Positions 33,669 through 36,410 of a DNA stretch of 36,410 nt are shown one piece after another (position 1 is the first letter of the stretch; each line of letters begins with the position of its first letter). The position numbers and the translations under genes were made by a program. The DNA lies in NCBI RefSeq assembly GCF_000019725.1, contig NC_010518.1:1-36410 (forward strand). Direction: 5' to 3'. This stretch comes from Methylobacterium radiotolerans JCM 2831. GTDB lineage: Bacteria; Pseudomonadota; Alphaproteobacteria; Rhizobiales; Beijerinckiaceae. The notes under the pieces were generated by a model. The model searched no databases and was not told the DNA's origin. It saw only the letters and a list, made by a program, of their open reading frames with translations.

Positions 33669-35509
33669 GCGGCGCCCTCTGTGGACTGGGCTGCGAGGCT
33701 TCGGAAGCGCCCTTCCAGACCGATCCAGAGGCTGCCGGTCGCCAGTGCCCCGACGGTGACGACCCCAAGTGCCGACAGTCCTGCATAGACACAGGCGCCA
33801 ATCACCACCGCGTTGAGGGCGATCGTTATCGACTTGATCGCGGTCTCTTCTCCCTGGGTTTTCCGGACGAGTTCGAGGATCTCACATAACTGGGCGAGGT
33901 TCGGGTTTGACTGGCCGACCGGTGCGCCAGGGTAGATCAGAAAGGACGGGCCGATCGCGATCGGGACGTCGGCGCGGGCATGGGGATCGGCGCCGTGCAT
34001 CGCGTGCACATAGATGATCCGGTGTCCGAGGAACCGCTGCTGGGCCAAGTAGCTGGCGGGCGTGTGCGCTGCACTGCGAACGAAATGCCGCGTGGCTCCG
34101 ATCCGGACGGGGAGGTCGTCCGGCCTGTCATCCCGATTGGGGCGAAAAAGCACGGTCTCACTCAAGCCCAGTTCCGCCATTCGACGTCCGAACTCTCCAG
34201 GGGCAAGACCGGAGGTCTCCCACTCCACCCCGTCGTCGAGCAGGATTTCGTCGGCGTGGCGGATCTCCAGCAGGGCTCGGAAATCGCGAACTACGATGCC
34301 CCGCTGTGCGAGGTGGAGAGCGATCTCGGCCGCTGCGATACGTCGATGCACGAGCACGGGGCTGAAGAAATCCGGCCGTAGAACGGCCTGTGCGAGCGGC
34401 GCGCCCCCCGAGAACAGGGCCGAAGCGCCTACACAGAGCATCAAGGGCGTGCTCGCGTCGGCGAAGGCCGTCGCGGCCCGTGAACGGGGCGCCTGAGCGA
34501 AGATGGTCACGGCAGCCTCGGCAGCCCCGCGCAGGGCGGCCCAGTCCCCATTGGACGCCGCGGCTAAGCGTTCGAACACACCGACTTCCGCCCGGCGCAG
34601 ACTGCGGCGCGTGAGTAGATCCCAGATCCGGAACAGCCACAGCATCAGTGCGGCGGGGATATGATCACCGTTGACGAGAGCGAGCGCCGACAGGATCGTC
34701 AGGACCACCGTGACATCGACCCGCCGTTGCCGGAGCTGCCGCCATGCCTGTCGTGCCGCCGGCCATGATGCGACGGCCAGGATGGCAGCGCTCACCGGCA
34801 TCAGCGCCGGAAACGCTGAGGCACCGAGGGCGAGCGCGAGGTTGGCGTTGATCAAGAGGGCGCCACCTTCCGGGTTGGCGAGCGGGATCACCGCGCGTCG
34901 CCGCAAGACGGCCTCGATCGACTCGGCCTCGGACAGGAGCCGCAGGAGGCAATGCGGATCATGCGGATTGCATTGCAGGTCGACAAACCCGCTCCTGCCG
35001 GAGCGACCATCGACCAGTGTGGCAGCACCGCGCCGTCGAAGAAAAGATGTGATGATGGCGTGCGCCGTCGGATCTCGCAGGATGGCGTGCCTCAAGCGAA
35101 CCCGGTTGCCGCCGATCGGATAGAGACGCCAAGTCGAGAGCAGCTGACCGGATCGCCACAAGGTAACGGGCTCTTCCCAAACCCGCTGCGACACGTCCCG
35201 GATAAAGGCGGTGCTGCGCAAGTTGTCCCTCGGTGCCCCATCCCTGAGGATGCGGGCGAGTCCGCGCAAGCCGTCGCCGAGCGCCGCGATCGGCCTGGAA
35301 AAAAGCAGCTCGATCCGCGCTTCAGCGAGATCGAAGCGCACACCCTCCAGCCCGTCCAGCCGCAGGCAGCGATGCAGGAAATCCGACAGGGCCGGTTCGC
35401 GGCCGAGGCGCCCTGCGACCGCTCCGCTCAAGACGAGACTGGATCCAGCCACCCGCACCGAGAGCGGGGCGGCGATCGAGGCCTGTCGGCCCGGCGGGGC
35501 GCTCGGCAT
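33665..35509 (-). CDS. Degenerate P-type-ATPase paralogue (pseudo-ATPase)
   Basis: A 614-aa membrane protein that follows the plan of the ATPase at 26-2479 but has lost its engine. An HMA-like region (about 14-90) is followed by the WRSGQLLSTW...RVRLRHAIL segment, which parallels WIRQ...LIRLRHPGL there, then a second HMA-like region (about 150-205) and TM1-4 (about 216-300). The actuator domain with TGE is missing. TM6 keeps an Asp (RPDFF, 378-382; ADLG in the paralogue), and RDFRALLEIRHADEILLDDG (408-427) aligns with the region around DKTG: the phosphorylated Asp motif is gone. The nucleotide-binding domain is absent and the P domain has no GDGIND. Two C-terminal helices remain. It is coupled to its neighbours by TGATG and GTGA overlaps. 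Confidence 0.85.
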   Translation of the reverse strand: MPSAPPGRQASIAAPLSVRVAGSSLVLSGAVAGRLGREPALSDFLHRCLRLDGLEGVRFDLAEARIELLFSRPIAALGDGLRGLARILRDGAPRDNLRSTAFIRDVSQRVWEEPVTLWRSGQLLSTWRLYPIGGNRVRLRHAILRDPTAHAIITSFLRRRGAATLVDGRSGRSGFVDLQCNPHDPHCLLRLLSEAESIEAVLRRRAVIPLANPEGGALLINANLALALGASAFPALMPVSAAILAVASWPAARQAWRQLRQRRVDVTVVLTILSALALVNGDHIPAALMLWLFRIWDLLTRRSLRRAEVGVFERLAAASNGDWAALRGAAEAAVTIFAQAPRSRAATAFADASTPLMLCVGASALFSGGAPLAQAVLRPDFFSPVLVHRRIAAAEIALHLAQRGIVVRDFRALLEIRHADEILLDDGVEWETSGLAPGEFGRRMAELGLSETVLFRPNRDDRPDDLPVRIGATRHFVRSAAHTPASYLAQQRFLGHRIIYVHAMHGADPHARADVPIAIGPSFLIYPGAPVGQSNPNLAQLCEILELVRKTQGEETAIKSITIALNAVVIGACVYAGLSALGVVTVGALATGSLWIGLEGRFRSLAAQSTEGAA

Positions 35510-36405
35510 CAGACGAAGGCCACCACGAGCGCGGCCACGCCGAGGAATTTCATGCTCTGGTTCTCGTCGATGGTGATGAGGCCCATCGTCGAGTCGAGCA
35601 AGAACGAGATTTCCGCCGAGAGCTGACCGGTGTAGTCGCGCAGCGAGGCGATGTCCTTGCCGACGAGCTTGAGCCTGGCCACCGCATCCGGGCCGGCCCA
35701 GTGCCGCCCGTTCGCGATGATGAATGGGATCAGCGTCGACAGCGTCACCGCGGAGTCGCGCAGGTTGGCAACCAGGGCGTTGCGCCGGCCGAGGCGCTGG
35801 ACGATCCCTTTCAGGTCCCGGAAACTGGTCCTGCCTCGAAAGCCGCGCGGTCGCGGGAAGCGGGTGCGGGGGCGCTCGTCATCGGAGAAGATCTCAGTCG
35901 TCAGGGAGTTAAGATCCTGCTCCAGCGTCCGCAGCGTGCTGGCCAAGTGACCAACGATGGTGTCGAGGAGGTCAACGAGCATGTCGGCGGAGCTGGCGAC
36001 CCGCGGTAAGCCGCTGCGTCGGCGCGGCTCCGTATAGGTGCGGAAGGCCGGGAAATCTCCTTGTCGCATGCTGATCAGACGCTCGTGGTCGGCGATCAAG
36101 CCGACGGGCATGTTGATCGGCACTTCGCCTTCGAAGGATGGAAGCCAGCAGATCAGATTGAGATCATCCTGCTCAACGAAAATGCGGCTCGACTCCTCGA
36201 TCTCATGCAGCTCGTCAGGGCTGAACAGCTCGACGTGCAGCGTCGCGGAGACCAGCGCGATCTCTTCGGACGTGGCGGCGAGGAGGTCGACCCAGAGGGC
36301 GTGAGTGAGCCGCTGGCGCCGATCCTCCAGAGGGAAGCGGTCCAGGGGATGCAGACAAGTCTCGCCGCGGGCGAAGGTTAGGATCACGGCGCGTCGGTGC
36401 TCCAT
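35509..36405 (-). CDS. CorA-like protein lacking the GMN pore end
   Basis: A 298-aa protein resembling the cytoplasmic domain of CorA/ZntB divalent-cation channels: WVDLLAATSEEIALVSATLH, LFSPDELHEIEESSRIFVEQ, RTLEQDLNSLTTEIFSDDE, GRRNALVANLRDSAVTLSTL, LRDYTGQLSAEISFLLDSTM, ITIDENQSMKFLGVAALVVA. Family members continue with TM1, the GMN motif and TM2. Here translation stops two residues after MKFLGVAALVVA, so about 45-60 C-terminal residues, including the pore loop, are missing, and no frame downstream supplies them. The stop overlaps the next gene's start (TGATG), so this looks like a fixed arrangement. It cannot be a normal channel. If the replicon is circular it follows the ATPase gene at 26-2479 by 30 nt. 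Confidence 0.82.
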   Translation of the reverse strand: MEHRRAVILTFARGETCLHPLDRFPLEDRRQRLTHALWVDLLAATSEEIALVSATLHVELFSPDELHEIEESSRIFVEQDDLNLICWLPSFEGEVPINMPVGLIADHERLISMRQGDFPAFRTYTEPRRRSGLPRVASSADMLVDLLDTIVGHLASTLRTLEQDLNSLTTEIFSDDERPRTRFPRPRGFRGRTSFRDLKGIVQRLGRRNALVANLRDSAVTLSTLIPFIIANGRHWAGPDAVARLKLVGKDIASLRDYTGQLSAEISFLLDSTMGLITIDENQSMKFLGVAALVVAFV

Positions 36406-36410
36406 GGGAA

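Overview
The window reads as a high-GC alphaproteobacterial plasmid, most like Methylobacterium or a close relative. This rests on MucR/Ros regulators, the IS types present, a DUF736 relic, and a parA / ribbon-helix-helix / RepA-type initiator block with iterons. It may be the whole circular replicon. The minus-strand ATPase gene stops at 26 and a minus-strand CorA-like gene starts at 36405. Joining base 36410 to base 1 leaves only 30 nt between them and makes one continuous six-gene operon. The species and the circularity are inferences.

Layout. 1-4000: minus-strand operon of an ExoD-like membrane protein, a small alanine-rich protein and a P1B-like ATPase. 4.1-10 kb: MucR paralogue, CYTH triphosphatase, small secreted protein, GrlR-like protein and TMEM43-family membrane protein, with IS relics and AT-rich spacers. 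10-14.2 kb: a graveyard of IS630, IS701, IS5/IS427 and IS1182 pieces around a low-GC pair (Sel1-repeat and TonB-C-like secreted proteins) and a broken DUF736 gene. 14.3-18.9 kb: serine resolvase, HNH protein, second MucR paralogue, two unrecognised genes and a HigBA-type toxin-antitoxin pair. 18.9-22.8 kb: partition and replication region with dispersed TCGTAAAT-type sites, parA, an RHH partner, a replication initiator, five perfect 15-bp iterons, DnaA-box-like sites and an AT-rich stretch. 22.8-28.1 kb: DUF1810 gene, a umuC relic split by a precisely delimited IS3 element (TSD ATC), an IS5/IS1031-type element (TSD TAA), a 309-bp inverted-repeat element and a small Cys4 protein. 28.2-33 kb: DnaQ-like exonuclease, cheR fragment, EAL-CZB protein and, divergently, a PAS-GGDEF-EAL protein. 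33.3-36.4 kb: CorA-like gene, a degenerate P-type-ATPase-like gene and a 112-aa gene, coupled by stop/start overlaps.

How it works together. The plasmid is kept by iteron replication, ParA/RHH partition and a toxin-antitoxin module. Its accessory cargo is c-di-GMP signalling, MucR-type regulation and envelope proteins. The most unusual cargo is the operon that pairs a catalytically complete P-type ATPase lacking the CPC metal motif with a shorter paralogue lacking the actuator domain, the phosphorylated Asp and the nucleotide-binding domain, plus a CorA-like protein lacking its pore end. This looks like an uncharacterised membrane system. Many other genes are decaying, several through Trp-to-stop changes.
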